From positions 1 to 40,454 of the forward strand of contig JAICPY010000031.1 in NCBI GenBank assembly GCA_025929585.1: a DNA stretch of 40,454 nt. Reading direction: 5' to 3'. The notes beneath the pieces are model-generated. The model was not told the origin of the DNA. It made no database searches and worked only from the letters and a program-made list of their open reading frames with translations. The translations under genes were made by a program, and so were the position numbers. Origin of the DNA: Steroidobacter sp. Lineage in GTDB: Bacteria > Pseudomonadota > Gammaproteobacteria > Steroidobacterales > Steroidobacteraceae. Below are positions 25,349 through 34,126 of the stretch, piece after piece; within the stretch, counting starts at the first letter, position 1, and every line of letters starts with the position of its first letter.

Positions 25349-26442
25349 GAAGGCTGCTCCGCCCACGGAATCAGCACGCGCACATCACCGCTGGTGCGGT
25401 CTGATGTGAACTCCAAGACACCGGCCGCGCCGTAATGAAGTTGCATTCGCGATCGACAGTTTCGCAAACCCACCCCCTCGCCCGCGACGGGTGTCACCTC
25501 GCCGATGTTGATGATTCGCAGCTCTAGGTAATCGCCAATGCGTTTCGCGCTTACCGTGATGCGAGCAGGCGTGCTCGCGTTTTCGACACCGTGCTTGAAG
25601 GCGTTCTCGAGTAGAGGCTGCAGCATCATCGTCGGCAGCATTGCTGCCTCGGTTTCTGGTTCGATTTCCCATTCTAAAGTGACTCGATCCTCGAATCGTT
25701 GCTCCATGATGCGTCCATAGAGCCGCAGCAGATCCAATTCGGACTTCAGCGTCGTGAGCTCCTCCTGATCGGCTCGCAGGCTCGCTCGCAATAGATCCGC
25801 AAGTTGGTTCAGAAGACGATCGGCGCGAACGATGTCGATCTGCATGACGGAAGAGATCGTATTGAGCGCGTTGAAGAGGAAGTGCGGTCGAAGTTGGGTT
25901 TTGAGTTGCACCAGCTGAGCCTGCGCGAGAGATCGTTGCAGCTCGGCAAGCCGGCGTTGCTGTGTCTGCCAATGCGAGAAAGATTCGAGTGCGAACAGAA
26001 TGCCAAGCCATAAACCCAGGAAGAGCCAGAGCTTGAGCGACTCGTACAGGAACACCCACGGCCAAGGTTCATGCTGGTAAGCGCGGCCCGCGAGGCTGTA
26101 GATGCCATGCCTCAAGGCATAGGTTACGCATACAAACACGATCGCGACGATCGGAAACCATCGGCATTGCCGCCAGAACCAGCGGAGCGGATGATCCAAG
26201 TATTGCTCCGCGTGCCTGCGGTCACGCCAGAACATCCACAACCACAAACTCGCAACCGCTGCGGACGTGCCCATCCACACAAACGGCTCCCACCATCGAA
26301 TGCCGGGATGCTCCCAGTGTTCCTGAATCTCGATGACGAGCATGAGACCGAAGAACAGCACCCAAAGGGACACCAGCACGCGCAGCTTCTGTCTTTCGGA
26401 GAATTCGTAAGTAGACGGCGCGGTGGTGAAAGTCTCGAGCAT
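25345..26442 (-). CDS. LytS/AlgZ-type sensor histidine kinase
   Basis: 365 residues. Four hydrophobic segments (about 21-40, 53-72, 95-118 and 130-152) form the membrane sensor. The kinase core is of the His_kinase (LytS/YpdA) class: the phospho-acceptor is His187 in QLRPHFLFNALNTISS, the N box is QPLLENAFKHGVEN and the G box is GEGVGLRNCRSRM. It shares an ATGA overlap with the response regulator, so the pair is translationally coupled. The signal sensed is unknown and there is no large periplasmic domain. In Pseudomonas the equivalent AlgZ/AlgR pair controls surface polysaccharide and pili, but that is not evidence for the same targets here. Confidence 0.93.
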   Translation of the reverse strand: MLETFTTAPSTYEFSERQKLRVLVSLWVLFFGLMLVIEIQEHWEHPGIRWWEPFVWMGTSAAVASLWLWMFWRDRRHAEQYLDHPLRWFWRQCRWFPIVAIVFVCVTYALRHGIYSLAGRAYQHEPWPWVFLYESLKLWLFLGLWLGILFALESFSHWQTQQRRLAELQRSLAQAQLVQLKTQLRPHFLFNALNTISSVMQIDIVRADRLLNQLADLLRASLRADQEELTTLKSELDLLRLYGRIMEQRFEDRVTLEWEIEPETEAAMLPTMMLQPLLENAFKHGVENASTPARITVSAKRIGDYLELRIINIGEVTPVAGEGVGLRNCRSRMQLHYGAAGVLEFTSDRTSGDVRVLIPWAEQPS

Positions 26443-26510
26443 GCCCCGATTTTAGTCAGTAGCGCGTACTGGACGCACGAAAGTTGGGGTGAGCGGGACA
26501 GCGCGGCCCA

Positions 26511-26652
26511 GCGGGTCGTAACTCGTGGCTTACGGGCTGCAAGAAAACGCGCTCGGCCTTGAGCTGACTGAAGACCCTGCACGACCATGAATGACAATCT
26601 AGAGGCGCGAATCGCTTGTATCTGACAACCCACTAATCACGAATCACGGGTC
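26511..26652. repeat. Tandem-arm palindrome I between kinase gene and lipoprotein gene
   Basis: The right arm (26626-26652) contains AATCACG twice in tandem (26635-26648). The left arm (26511-26539) is a diverged inverted copy, pairing at about two thirds of positions, with most mismatches being transitions that would still allow G-U pairs. It is the most decayed of the set, so confidence in the pairing is lower. No other feature is seen in the 26443-26690 gap. Confidence 0.5.
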
Positions 26653-26690
26653 ACATCTACCGCGCCTTCGTCTCATACCCACCTACCCTC

Positions 26691-27239
26691 CTACGGCAGC
26701 ACCGCAGTCAGCTCCGAAAGCTCATCGCGTCCGTCGCGCCAGAGAACATACGAGAACTGATCTTGTTGCGCGATGAGTTTCGCTTCCAGGTTTCGTGAGT
26801 TTGCCAGCTGAGACAGCGTCTGCTTGTCCACAGGGAAGTACCACCATGCAGCGTTCGGGGTGTAAGCCTCGGCAATAGGCTGGGCAATGCCAAGCTCACG
26901 TGGATCCTCGTTGGTGGAATCGAGCTTGATCACTTGCAAGCCATTCTTAAGCTCCAGGATCGGAGAGGTGCTCGCCGAACCGGCAGGCGCCGACTGCAAG
27001 GCCGCGAAGTACTGACGATGATCTCCCATTCGATTCACGTCGATCGCATACAGATGAAGATAATCACGCTGTGAGCCGTCCTCACTAGCGCCTGGCACGC
27101 GAGTGAAGATCCAGGGTTCTTTAACGACCGTAATCGTCGCCGCGGTCTGCTCGTCCAAATACTCTCGTGGGGCGGTGACCGGTGTGGATGTGCAGGCGAT
27201 CAGCGACACGCAGAGTGGAATGGCAACGACGATTCGCAT
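26691..27239 (-). CDS. Predicted lipoprotein of unknown function
   Basis: 182 residues from an ATG with GAGG about ten bases upstream; the frame is open 11 codons further but that part would spoil the signal peptide. Signal MRIVVAIPLCVSLIAC with lipobox SLIAC, then a Thr/Pro-rich linker. The mature part is about 165 residues with no motif I recognise (TVVKEPWIFTRVPG, RDYLHLYAIDVNRMG, AAWWYFPVDKQTLSQL). It probably sits on the inner leaflet of the outer membrane or the outer leaflet of the inner membrane. The DUF167 gene lies upstream on the same strand 60 bases away, so they may be cotranscribed. Confidence 0.75.
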   Translation of the reverse strand: MRIVVAIPLCVSLIACTSTPVTAPREYLDEQTAATITVVKEPWIFTRVPGASEDGSQRDYLHLYAIDVNRMGDHRQYFAALQSAPAGSASTSPILELKNGLQVIKLDSTNEDPRELGIAQPIAEAYTPNAAWWYFPVDKQTLSQLANSRNLEAKLIAQQDQFSYVLWRDGRDELSELTAVLP

Positions 27240-27299
27240 CGGCAGACCTCGAGTGGCGGGGTTCGTCGACACAATGTCTACAGCGGCGCCGCTGTTCCC

Positions 27300-27566
27300 T
27301 CATTTCAGAGCTGCGGCGATCTGCTCCTCGGTCAGTCCCTCGATCTCGAGCACTTTGCGCCGAGAGCTCTCCCCGGAAACGAGTCGGATACGCGACTTCG
27401 CGATGCCTAATCGCTCGGCCATAAAGTCGATCAGCGCCTTGTTTGCTGCGCCGTCAACGGGCGGTGCAGCCAGACGCACTTTGATACATCCATCGTGAAC
27501 TCCCGCGGCTTCGGTCTTAGACGCGCGGGGCTGAACATAGATGCGGATGCGACCAGGTGGAGGCAT
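27300..27566 (-). CDS. DUF167 / YggU family protein
   Basis: 88 residues, the normal size for this family. IRIYVQPRASKTEAAGVHDG, the core VRLAAPPVDGAANKALIDFMAERLG (read as two blocks) and RIRLVSGESSRRK KVLEI are the family signature. The function is unknown; E. coli YggU is usually next to yggT and nucleotide hygiene genes, which are not seen here. Cytoplasmic, no membrane segment. The start ATG is followed by a Pro-rich MPPPGR. About 514 bases upstream to the porin hold no supported gene. Confidence 0.9.
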   Translation of the reverse strand: MPPPGRIRIYVQPRASKTEAAGVHDGCIKVRLAAPPVDGAANKALIDFMAERLGIAKSRIRLVSGESSRRKVLEIEGLTEEQIAAALK

Positions 27567-28080
27567 GTCAGGAACGTTCGCTCAGGAATCCTCTGTCGTC
27601 GTACATAGGGTTTCGCGATTCTACGCTGCGCCTGTTACCGCGTAAGGCATTGGTACGCCGCCTTAGTCTCATCTCTCAATCGGCAAGTCGTGACGAAACT
27701 GAGGAATGTCTCCCAGGCCCGAAGAAGTTCACTCGCTGAACCGGGCTTACGCCATTGAATAAAGCGCACTCGATCACGTCATCGCCATCTTTCGTGTAGG
27801 ACATCGAGAAAGCTGCATCGATCGCTGATGCTGCCGTTGCGAGTCGGCCTGCCTCCCACTCTAGGTGGTTCGCTGTACACATCGGGCACCCTCACGAAAG
27901 CGGTCTCAACCTTCACGCATCGACGCCGCTAAGAAGCGCGACGGTCAACGCCGGTGAGCTTAACTTCCGGCAGGAATCGTCACGGATCGACACGAGGATC
28001 TCTGCCGAGATTTGGGGTTAGGCAAGTGAGCCGCGGATCGATCCGAACATACGAGATTTCGCTTCTTATTGAGGATCATC
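27567..28080. other. Gene-free region upstream of the porin
   Basis: About 514 bases between two divergent genes. Short open frames here (for example 27676-27882, minus) have no ribosome site or recognisable family. I looked for tRNA arms and Pho-box-like repeats and saw none convincing. It must hold the porin promoter and the yggU-side promoter, but no -35/-10 pair was clear enough to place. The porin ribosome site is GAGG at about 28071. Confidence 0.5.
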
Positions 28081-29244
28081 ATGCTTCGGAAATTGACTGC
28101 TCTCGGCGTGGTCGGACTCGCCGCGCACACCACTAACGTTCAGGCCCTCGACTTCGACTCTTCCGTTTTCACGGTCAATGGATTCGGCACCCTCGGCGCC
28201 GTGTACTCGAGCGAAGATAACGCAACGTACTCGGGTCCTGGCTTCAATTTGCGCGGAGCTGGGGCCAACGACCGTCTCAGCACTGACGTGGATTCGCGCC
28301 TGGGACTTCAGGTGCTGGGCAAGTTCACGGATAAGCTGACCGCCACGGTGCAGGTCATCTCCGAGCAGAACTATGACGGGAAATACGCGCCACACGTCGA
28401 ATGGGCCAACCTCAAGTACGAGATTACCCCGGAGTTCTCAGTGCGAGTCGGCCGTACCGCCATGCCGAGCTTCATGTTCTCCGATTCTCGCAAGGTCGGA
28501 TACGCGATTCCCTGGGTACGCGCGCCGCATGAGGTCTATGACCTGCTGCCGATCACGAACAGCGATGGCGTGGACCTGACCTACAAGTTCCAAACTGGAT
28601 CGGTCGAGCACACCCTCCAGGCCATTTACGGCGAGAACGTCGCGGATATCGCCCCAGGCATGCAAGGCAAGGCGAAGCACGTGTGGGGCATCTTCGACAC
28701 GATTGCCATCGGCGATTTCTCCGCCAAGTTAACGTACCAAGAACAGAAACTTTATTTCGGCTCATACAAGTTGCCGAATCTGTTTGGTCAAACCGAAGCT
28801 GCGGACACATCGTTCATGGTGATCGGCGCTCACTATGACCCAGGCCAGTTCTTCATCGGTGCCGAATGGGCACACGTGAAGATCGAGGATCCGATTTTCT
28901 TCCGCGACACTAGCGCCTGGTACGTCTCCGGCGGCTACCGCTTCGGCAACCTCACTCCGTATGTGACCGTCGCCGAGCAAAAGCCCAAGGATCCGCCTAT
29001 GTTCGGCTACAGCTTGGAGCAGCGTTCATATGCGATCGGCGCACGCTGGGACTTCATGAGCAAATTCAATTTGAAGGCCGAATATCAGTACGCGGATCTA
29101 CCAGCAAACTCGCAGGGCCAGTTGGATGTGGCGCAGATCATCGTGGACGTTCCGCCGTTCGGTCCGGTTCCGCTCCCTTCCCCCGACTATAAGCCGGGCG
29201 AGAACTACAACCTGATCAGCATCCAAATCAACTTTGTGTTTTAA
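28081..29244 (+). CDS. Outer-membrane porin
   Basis: 387 residues. The ATG at 28081 has GAGG seven bases upstream; an in-frame TTG at 28069 is less likely. The signal peptide is about 1-22 (LTALGVVGLAAHTTNVQA). The mature protein alternates hydrophobic and polar residues in beta-strand fashion, contains the strand-like FTVNGFGTLGAVY, RLGLQVLGKFTDKLTATVQV, VRVGRTAMP and YVSGGYRFGNLTPYVTV, and ends in Phe (ISIQINFVF), the usual signal for outer-membrane insertion. Its likely job is uptake of small, probably anionic solutes, as a PstS-like protein and a chemoreceptor follow on the same strand with short gaps. The substrate is not established. Confidence 0.85.
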   Translation: MLRKLTALGVVGLAAHTTNVQALDFDSSVFTVNGFGTLGAVYSSEDNATYSGPGFNLRGAGANDRLSTDVDSRLGLQVLGKFTDKLTATVQVISEQNYDGKYAPHVEWANLKYEITPEFSVRVGRTAMPSFMFSDSRKVGYAIPWVRAPHEVYDLLPITNSDGVDLTYKFQTGSVEHTLQAIYGENVADIAPGMQGKAKHVWGIFDTIAIGDFSAKLTYQEQKLYFGSYKLPNLFGQTEAADTSFMVIGAHYDPGQFFIGAEWAHVKIEDPIFFRDTSAWYVSGGYRFGNLTPYVTVAEQKPKDPPMFGYSLEQRSYAIGARWDFMSKFNLKAEYQYADLPANSQGQLDVAQIIVDVPPFGPVPLPSPDYKPGENYNLISIQINFVF

Positions 29245-29271
29245 CCGAGCGTGTTCAACAGGTACTCGAAT

Positions 29272-29685
29272 ATGCGTATCAATCTCGTAGTGAAGGCCGC
29301 GTTGCTGGTAGCAGCAGCGATGGGCGTAGCGGCAGCACATGCCGAAGTGGTCGTGGTCGTGCATCCGCAGAACGCGGCAGCTTCGATGACTGCCGATCAA
29401 GTCGCCGATGTGTTCCTAGGCAAGTCGACGGCGTCGTCGCCAGTCGACCTTCCGGAGAGCTCGGCAGTGCGCGGCGAGTTCTATCAGAAAGTGACCGGCA
29501 AGGACGGCGCTCAGGTGAAGGCGGTTTGGACGCGCCTAATTTTCACCGGCAAAGCTACCCCGCCTAAAGAGGTGGGTTCCAGTGCCGATGTGAAGAAAGC
29601 GGTGGCGGGCGATCCGAAGGCAATCGGCTATATCGAGAAGAGTGCCGTGGATAGCTCGGTGAAAGTCGTCTTTACCGCACCGTAA
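29272..29685 (+). CDS. Small PstS-like periplasmic binding protein
   Basis: 137 residues from ATG 29272 (AGG eleven bases upstream); the frame is open seven codons further via GTG. The signal peptide ends at [11 protein letters not shown]. The sequence [41 protein letters not shown] and [19 protein letters not shown] matches the short phosphate ABC transporter substrate-binding-like proteins, about half the length of PstS. These occur beside porins and chemoreceptors in several gammaproteobacteria and have no dedicated ABC partner. It lies 27 bases after the porin stop and 70 before the chemoreceptor, so a single transcript is likely. Phosphate as ligand is only an inference from family name. 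Confidence 0.85.
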   Translation: MRINLVVKAALLVAAAMGVAAAHAEVVVVVHPQNAAASMTADQVADVFLGKSTASSPVDLPESSAVRGEFYQKVTGKDGAQVKAVWTRLIFTGKATPPKEVGSSADVKKAVAGDPKAIGYIEKSAVDSSVKVVFTAP

Positions 29686-29705
29686 AGACAGTACAGATGG
29701 AATTG

Positions 29706-29735
29706 GGCGGCTGCGGCACCCGCTGCGGCCGCCTT
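29706..29735. terminator. Possible stem-loop between binding-protein gene and chemoreceptor gene
   Basis: GCGGCTGCGG (from 29707) pairs with TGCGGCCGC (to about 29732), including two G-U pairs, and is followed by only CTTATT. It may weaken read-through or protect the upstream mRNA; without a T-run it is a poor intrinsic terminator. Confidence 0.35.
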
Positions 29736-29755
29736 ATCCGTCGGAGTCAAAATCG

Positions 29756-31363
29756 ATGAATTTCAGGACCCGTATTTGGCTATTGCCGATCGCAACCGTC
29801 GTGATCGTATCGGCGGGTATCGCGATCAACTCGCAGGTCGCCTCGAAGACATCCGATGCGCTACGGCGCGTCGAACAGGTGCAATATCCGACGGTTGAAG
29901 GCTTGCGCACACTGCGCGCCGAATTCACCGCCATTCAAGAGATCCTGCAGCAAGCTGTGGCCGAGGGCGATGATGCGGCGCTGGCGGCCGCCGAACAACG
30001 TGCCTCGAACTATCGAGCATCGGTGCGTGATCTGAAATCACTCCACGAGCAAGATGCCTTCAGCGAGCTAGAAAAGAATTTCTCCGAATACTATTCAACC
30101 GCTCTGAGCGCCGCTCGCGTCATGCTAGGCAAGGAAAGCGGAGACCCGGCTAAGATCGTAAGTCAGCTTCAAACGCGCACCCAGAAACTCGAGCAGCTCC
30201 TCTTGACCTCTCAAGAAGAGGAGATCACGAGGTTTCGTTCGCTCCTCACGAGCAGCGCAGAGGGTGTGCAGCGCACTGTGGTCGTATCCATCGTCAGCGC
30301 CATCATCATGGTACTGGCCCTGGCAGTAGGATCCTGGATCCTGATTGGCAGCGTGTTTCGAACGCTCGGCGGAGAGCCCGAGTCAGCCGCTGAGATCGTA
30401 CGCCGAATTGCCGCGGGCGACTTTGCGACCGATGTATCCGTTCGACCAGGCGACACCAGTAGCCTGCTGCATGACATCGCAATGCTTCGTGACAAGTTGG
30501 GTGGCTTGATTCGAAACGTGCATCACAGCTCTCGTGAAGTCGATCAAGCCGCTCAAGAGCTCAACCAAGGTATCGAGGAGCTCAGCGATCGCACCAGCGG
30601 GCAAGCGGCAAGCCTGGAGGAAACGGCCAGCAGCATGGAGGAGATGACTTCCACAGTGCGTCAAAATGCGGACAATGCACGGCATGCGAATGACTTGGCA
30701 GTCTCGGCACGAACGCAGGCCGAAGCCGGCGGACAGGTAGTCAATCGGGCAGTCGCCGCGATGACGGAGATCAATGCGGCAAGCAAGCGCATCGCCGACA
30801 TCATCGGCGTGATCGATGAGATCGCATTCCAAACAAACTTACTAGCGCTCAATGCCGCGGTGGAAGCCGCTCGCGCCGGTGAGCAAGGCCGCGGGTTCGC
30901 CGTCGTCGCCAGCGAAGTGCGAAGCCTCGCCCAGCGAAGCGCGACAGCGGCTCGCGAAATCAAACAACTGATCAACGACAGCGTCGTCAAAGTTCAGGAT
31001 GGCGCTTCGCTCGTCAACGCATCGGGCAAGCATTTGGATGAGATCGTCGGTGCGGTGAAGAAGGTTGCCAAGATCATCGGTGAGATCTCAGCTGCGAGCC
31101 AGGAGCAGACACGAGGCCTGGAACAAGTCAGTGTGGCCGTGTCGAAGATGGACGAAGTCACGCAGCAGAACTCCGGTATGGCAGCCGCTACCTCTTCGGT
31201 CGCGCGTACGATGTCCAACCAAGCGAAGCGACTCACTGACCTCGTGGCGCATTTCCGCACCAACGAGCGCGAGCATGCGAACACATCGATGACGACACCC
31301 TCACCTGCGGACCACCTTCCGCCTGCGGAAGAAACCGAGTCGGAACTGCGAGCGGTGGCTTGA
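29756..31363 (+). CDS. Methyl-accepting chemotaxis protein
   Basis: 535 residues. TM1 is about 7-24, the periplasmic four-helix-type ligand domain 25-174 and TM2 175-200. The HAMP-like linker is about 200-255 ([19 protein letters not shown]). The signalling domain 260-500 has the conserved hairpin tip [35 protein letters not shown] (353-392), which binds CheA/CheW. The C-terminus ([10 protein letters not shown]) has no NWETF-like CheR tether. The short helical sensor domain could read the liganded state of the small binding protein encoded just upstream. Glutamate/glutamine methylation sites are expected in [13 protein letters not shown]. No chemotaxis kinase genes are nearby. Confidence 0.95.
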   Translation: MNFRTRIWLLPIATVVIVSAGIAINSQVASKTSDALRRVEQVQYPTVEGLRTLRAEFTAIQEILQQAVAEGDDAALAAAEQRASNYRASVRDLKSLHEQDAFSELEKNFSEYYSTALSAARVMLGKESGDPAKIVSQLQTRTQKLEQLLLTSQEEEITRFRSLLTSSAEGVQRTVVVSIVSAIIMVLALAVGSWILIGSVFRTLGGEPESAAEIVRRIAAGDFATDVSVRPGDTSSLLHDIAMLRDKLGGLIRNVHHSSREVDQAAQELNQGIEELSDRTSGQAASLEETASSMEEMTSTVRQNADNARHANDLAVSARTQAEAGGQVVNRAVAAMTEINAASKRIADIIGVIDEIAFQTNLLALNAAVEAARAGEQGRGFAVVASEVRSLAQRSATAAREIKQLINDSVVKVQDGASLVNASGKHLDEIVGAVKKVAKIIGEISAASQEQTRGLEQVSVAVSKMDEVTQQNSGMAAATSSVARTMSNQAKRLTDLVAHFRTNEREHANTSMTTPSPADHLPPAEETESELRAVA

Positions 31364-31614
31364 GGGGTACCAGCACGCCGGATTCTTTTACGCGGGCGCG
31401 CTACATAATCAGACACTCGAGGAGTTTTAGCGCTTGTATTCGATGCTCAAACGCGCATCGCGCTTCAAGTACGTATCGCTCGAGCACTGAGACGACATAA
31501 CGCGAGCGATCTCGTCGCATCAGCTTACACGCGAGCCGCAAATTCACGCGATTTCGCGCGTGGACCAAGCCTTGCATAGGTACACCTCGATACTGATCAA
31601 TCGAGGAAGGACCG
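31364..31614. other. Intergenic region before the PEP-CTERM gene
   Basis: About 250 bases without a supported gene. Near the right end, GAGGAAGGA (about 31602-31610) is a strong ribosome site for the gene at 31615. No terminator with a T-run was seen for the chemoreceptor gene. Confidence 0.45.
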
Positions 31615-32376
31615 ATGCGAAAGCGTGCAATGATCGTGGGCTTGGTTTTAGTGCCGCTCGTTACCGGAGGCGCTGTTATCGCAAATCTCGCGAGCAAGTC
31701 GAGTACTGCGGGCGCGCCTGTCGAAAGCACCACGCCGAATACAACTGAACAAGAAAAGCATAGCTTCAGCGAGGAGTCGAACGAGCAACAGCATCCTGCT
31801 CTCGCACCACACTCTTCCGAAGAATCAGAAGTCGAGGATTCGAAAGAAACCTCATCACCGTCGACGCCAGCAATGATCGAATCGGATGAAGCCAACAGCC
31901 AGCCGATGTTGGCGGATGCGGCGGAAATCTCCGAGGAGCCTGAGCACCGCCTACGGCTGCTGGCAGCCAATGCGGGCGCTCGCAATGTTACTAGCCGGTC
32001 CGGTTTGGCAAGCGGGCCATTCTCGAATCTAGGTGGCGGGCGCGATACATCGGGTCGCCCAGATACCTCTGGCGGTAAGGAACAGACGCCTGAGAACAGC
32101 ACCGAGGAAACCGGGGACCCCAGCATCCCGTCGAACTCTCGTGACGACAGCGATACAGGACATTCTTCTAGCGATGACTCGCTGAGTGAGAACCCTGTCG
32201 AGCAATCCAGTCCCACGCTCGCTGAAGAAATCAGCGACGACGATTATTTCTTCGAGGATCCTTCGACGCAGCCAGGCAAACAGGCACCTGTGCGAGTACC
32301 GGAGCCAAGCACTCTCATACTGCTGGGGCTCGGCTTGCTGGGCTGTGCGATGGTGTCGCGAAAGACTCGCGCTTGA
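31615..32376 (+). CDS. PEP-CTERM sorted Ser/Glu-rich exported protein
   Basis: 253 residues. The ribosome site AGGAAGGA lies five bases before ATG. The signal is basic MRKRAM followed by IVGLVLVPLVTGGAVIANL. The mature body (about 30-220) is low complexity, rich in Ser, Glu, Asp, Thr and Pro, with no fold I recognise; repeated SSEESE and DDS patches make it strongly acidic. The C-terminus VPEPSTLILLGLGLLGCAMV followed by SRKTRA is a textbook PEP-CTERM tail: the PEP motif, one transmembrane helix and a basic end, recognised by exosortase. No exosortase gene is in this window. Such proteins are usually surface or exopolysaccharide-matrix components. The large antisense frame here is a shadow of its skewed codon use. 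Confidence 0.85.
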   Translation: MRKRAMIVGLVLVPLVTGGAVIANLASKSSTAGAPVESTTPNTTEQEKHSFSEESNEQQHPALAPHSSEESEVEDSKETSSPSTPAMIESDEANSQPMLADAAEISEEPEHRLRLLAANAGARNVTSRSGLASGPFSNLGGGRDTSGRPDTSGGKEQTPENSTEETGDPSIPSNSRDDSDTGHSSSDDSLSENPVEQSSPTLAEEISDDDYFFEDPSTQPGKQAPVRVPEPSTLILLGLGLLGCAMVSRKTRA

Positions 32377-32396
32377 CGAGGTCGAGACGCGAATCG

Positions 32397-32681
32397 CTAC
32401 CGCAAAAACTCACATAGGTACGCAGCAGCGCCACCTACGGCACGGACCTCGAAGCTGCTATCGGCGGGCACCTCGAAACTCGTACCTGCCGGGAAACTCA
32501 ACCACTCTGCGTCGAGCAGCCTCACGCTGAGCATTCCGCTCACGACGCTCATACGTTCGGGCGCACCCGTGCTGAAGCGGTATTCGCCAGGAGCGATGAC
32601 GCCAACGGTCGCGCGCAAACCATTGCGCTCGAACCCGACACTCTGCACTTGGCCATCGAAATAACTGTTGTGATTGAGCAT
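32397..32681 (-). CDS. ppnP: Pyrimidine/purine nucleoside phosphorylase
   Basis: 94 residues, exactly the size of PpnP (formerly YaiE, DUF1255), a small cupin that phosphorolyses several nucleosides into base and ribose-1-phosphate. NHNSYFDGQVQSVGFER, TVGVIAPGEYRFSTGAPERM and VVSGMLSVRL plus FPAGTSFEVPADSSFEVR are the family blocks. Cytoplasmic. It is convergent with the PEP-CTERM gene. Its start codon sits only 13 bases from palindrome G, and no clear ribosome site lies between, so the hairpin may influence translation. Confidence 0.95.
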   Translation of the reverse strand: MLNHNSYFDGQVQSVGFERNGLRATVGVIAPGEYRFSTGAPERMSVVSGMLSVRLLDAEWLSFPAGTSFEVPADSSFEVRAVGGAAAYLCEFLR

Positions 32682-32693
32682 GCTGCGTAACGC

Positions 32694-32785
32694 GGTGAAA
32701 GGTGATGAAGCGATAAGGTGATGACTACAGAAGGGAGAGCACTTTCCCGCTCTGTCTTCATCACTCTATCACCTCATCACTTGAC
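32694..32785. repeat. Tandem-arm palindrome G between ppnP and DUF4124 gene
   Basis: The left arm (32694-32724) is GGTGAAA, GGTGATGAA, GCGATAA, GGTGATGA. The right arm (32756-32785) is the imperfect reverse complement built from TCATCAC, TCTATCACC and TCATCAC. A GAGAGC/GCTCT inner stem caps it. It fills the whole spacer, stopping five bases short of the DUF4124 stop codon. Confidence 0.85.
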
Positions 32786-32789
32786 GGTA

Positions 32790-33431
32790 TCACTCTGCAC
32801 AATAACTCGATGCCGCTTGATCGAGCCGCGAAAACCCTTGCTGCGGAGCTAAGACGAAACAGCGCTTCGGGCCGGGCGGGCCGGCACAGGTGACAGTGGC
32901 ATCTCGAATTTCCCGCTCACCTGGCGCCGCGCAGCGAATCTGATAGGCGGTACCGCCGTCTTGCAACGTGCGTTGATCGCGCAGATACCATGTGTCGCCC
33001 GAGACGTTCGCGGACTGCATCACGCGCGTTCGACACTCGTCCGTCATTCCATCCGGGCAATACCGTCGCTCGCAATCCATGAGCGAGCCGCCTTCACATG
33101 CGAGTGCCGCCTTACCTTCCTGTTCACGCAGATGGTTAGGACCTCCTCCGTGAGTCCACTCCGTGCAGGCTTTCATGTCACCGGCGTTGCATTGAGCAAT
33201 TAACGTCTCGAGCTCTTCTGGCGATTTCACACTGCGTTCGCGCTTCGGCGACCCAGCCGAGCCGCGCTTCTTGGATGTGATGCCGGGAACGATCTTGGCG
33301 TCTGGCCCACAGCGTTCATCGGAAAACACACGCGTACCATCCGGAGCGGTGCAGCTATAAATCTGCGCATCGGCTTGCACCGCAAGCGATAGGCAGCCGA
33401 GTACGAGAAGGCATTTTAGTTCCAGAGGCAT
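32790..33431 (-). CDS. Secreted Cys-rich DUF4124-type protein
   Basis: 213 residues. Signal peptide LKCLLVLGCLSLAVQADA, then QIYSCTAPDGTRVFSDERCG, the short DUF4124 pattern (an aromatic-Cys beta-hairpin with 'G..VFSD..C'). The rest carries many further cysteines (NAGDMKACTEW, ACEGGSLMDCERRYC, CRTRV, IRCAAPG, VTCAGPPGPKRCF, YCAE), probably disulphide-bonded in the periplasm. Biochemical role unknown; DUF4124 proteins are widespread in gammaproteobacteria. Palindrome G lies just downstream. The NUDIX gene lies upstream on the same strand with an 81-base gap. Confidence 0.8.
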   Translation of the reverse strand: MPLELKCLLVLGCLSLAVQADAQIYSCTAPDGTRVFSDERCGPDAKIVPGITSKKRGSAGSPKRERSVKSPEELETLIAQCNAGDMKACTEWTHGGGPNHLREQEGKAALACEGGSLMDCERRYCPDGMTDECRTRVMQSANVSGDTWYLRDQRTLQDGGTAYQIRCAAPGEREIRDATVTCAGPPGPKRCFVLAPQQGFSRLDQAASSYCAE

Positions 33432-33512
33432 GCTTTCCCCGCTGAACGCTCGTGATTCGAGCGCGACGCGGCGATGATAAAGCCTTGGAGCACGCCGAGC
33501 GAGAACTAAGCT

Positions 33513-34115
33513 TCACTGCCTTTCGCGCAGCCCCGAATGGTGCTCTGCCAGCCAATAACCGGCGACGAGCGTTTTTAGATCGGTCACTTCGCCCGCACGT
33601 ACCCGCCGAATAAACTCCTCAGCGGGAAGCACGATGGTCAGGATGTCTTCGCTCTCGTTGGGATTGCCGTGAACTCCGCCGGCCTTGCCGGCATCGATCA
33701 ATCCAAGAACGATGACGATCTTCTCCGAGGTGCCTCCCGAGCTCACATAGGCACCGGGATGAATGATCTTCGGATCGCGCAGCGTAAGTCCCGTCTCCTC
33801 TTGCATCTCGCGGACCGCCGCGTCCAAAGGGTTCTCTCCTTCACCAATGCCTCCAGCGACGAGATTGTCCGTGAAAGGATAGTCACCCGCTGCGAGAAGC
33901 CCGGGACGCAGCTCGTTTACCAGCACGACCTCATCGCGCACGGGATCAAAGCCAAGGACAGCCACGGCATTGCCGCGCTCCATCACTTCCCAATTCACGA
34001 TCCTCGAACCACCACCGTGCAATTCGACTTCGATCGCATAACGATTGACGCGCAGGAAACCCGAATGCAGGGCGGTAGTGCTTAGAATGGATGTCTTCAG
34101 GCTGCGTGGCTTCAT
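33513..34115 (-). CDS. NUDIX hydrolase, ADP-ribose pyrophosphatase type
   Basis: 200 residues. ATG at 34115 is chosen since the open frame upstream runs through palindrome F. The Nudix box is complete (G-x5-E-x7-REMQEETGL, near residues 97-119), with metal-binding glutamates in REMQEE. VLVNELRPGL before the box and HPGAYVSSGGTSEKIVIVLG after it (E at the 'TSE' position) are typical of the ADP-ribose pyrophosphatase (NudF) branch, which hydrolyses ADP-ribose to AMP and ribose-5-phosphate in the cytoplasm. Divergent from the LOG-family gene. Exact substrate is inferred. Confidence 0.9.
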   Translation of the reverse strand: MKPRSLKTSILSTTALHSGFLRVNRYAIEVELHGGGSRIVNWEVMERGNAVAVLGFDPVRDEVVLVNELRPGLLAAGDYPFTDNLVAGGIGEGENPLDAAVREMQEETGLTLRDPKIIHPGAYVSSGGTSEKIVIVLGLIDAGKAGGVHGNPNESEDILTIVLPAEEFIRRVRAGEVTDLKTLVAGYWLAEHHSGLRERQ

Positions 34116-34126
34116 CGGTAGCTCGG

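Noticed and set aside
27676-27882. Small minus-strand open frame (68 codons) in the porin upstream gap
   Set aside because: No ribosome site, no similarity I can recognise and no conserved neighbour; open frames of this size occur by chance at this GC.
27900-28060. Pho-box-like operator upstream of the porin
   Set aside because: Only short partial matches (GTCAC/GACAC spaced irregularly); not close enough to the known 7+4+7 pattern.
31401-32216. A 271-codon minus-strand open frame opposite the PEP-CTERM gene
   Set aside because: Its Ser-rich product mirrors the Ser/Glu codons of the plus strand. The plus frame has a strong ribosome site, signal peptide and PEP-CTERM tail.
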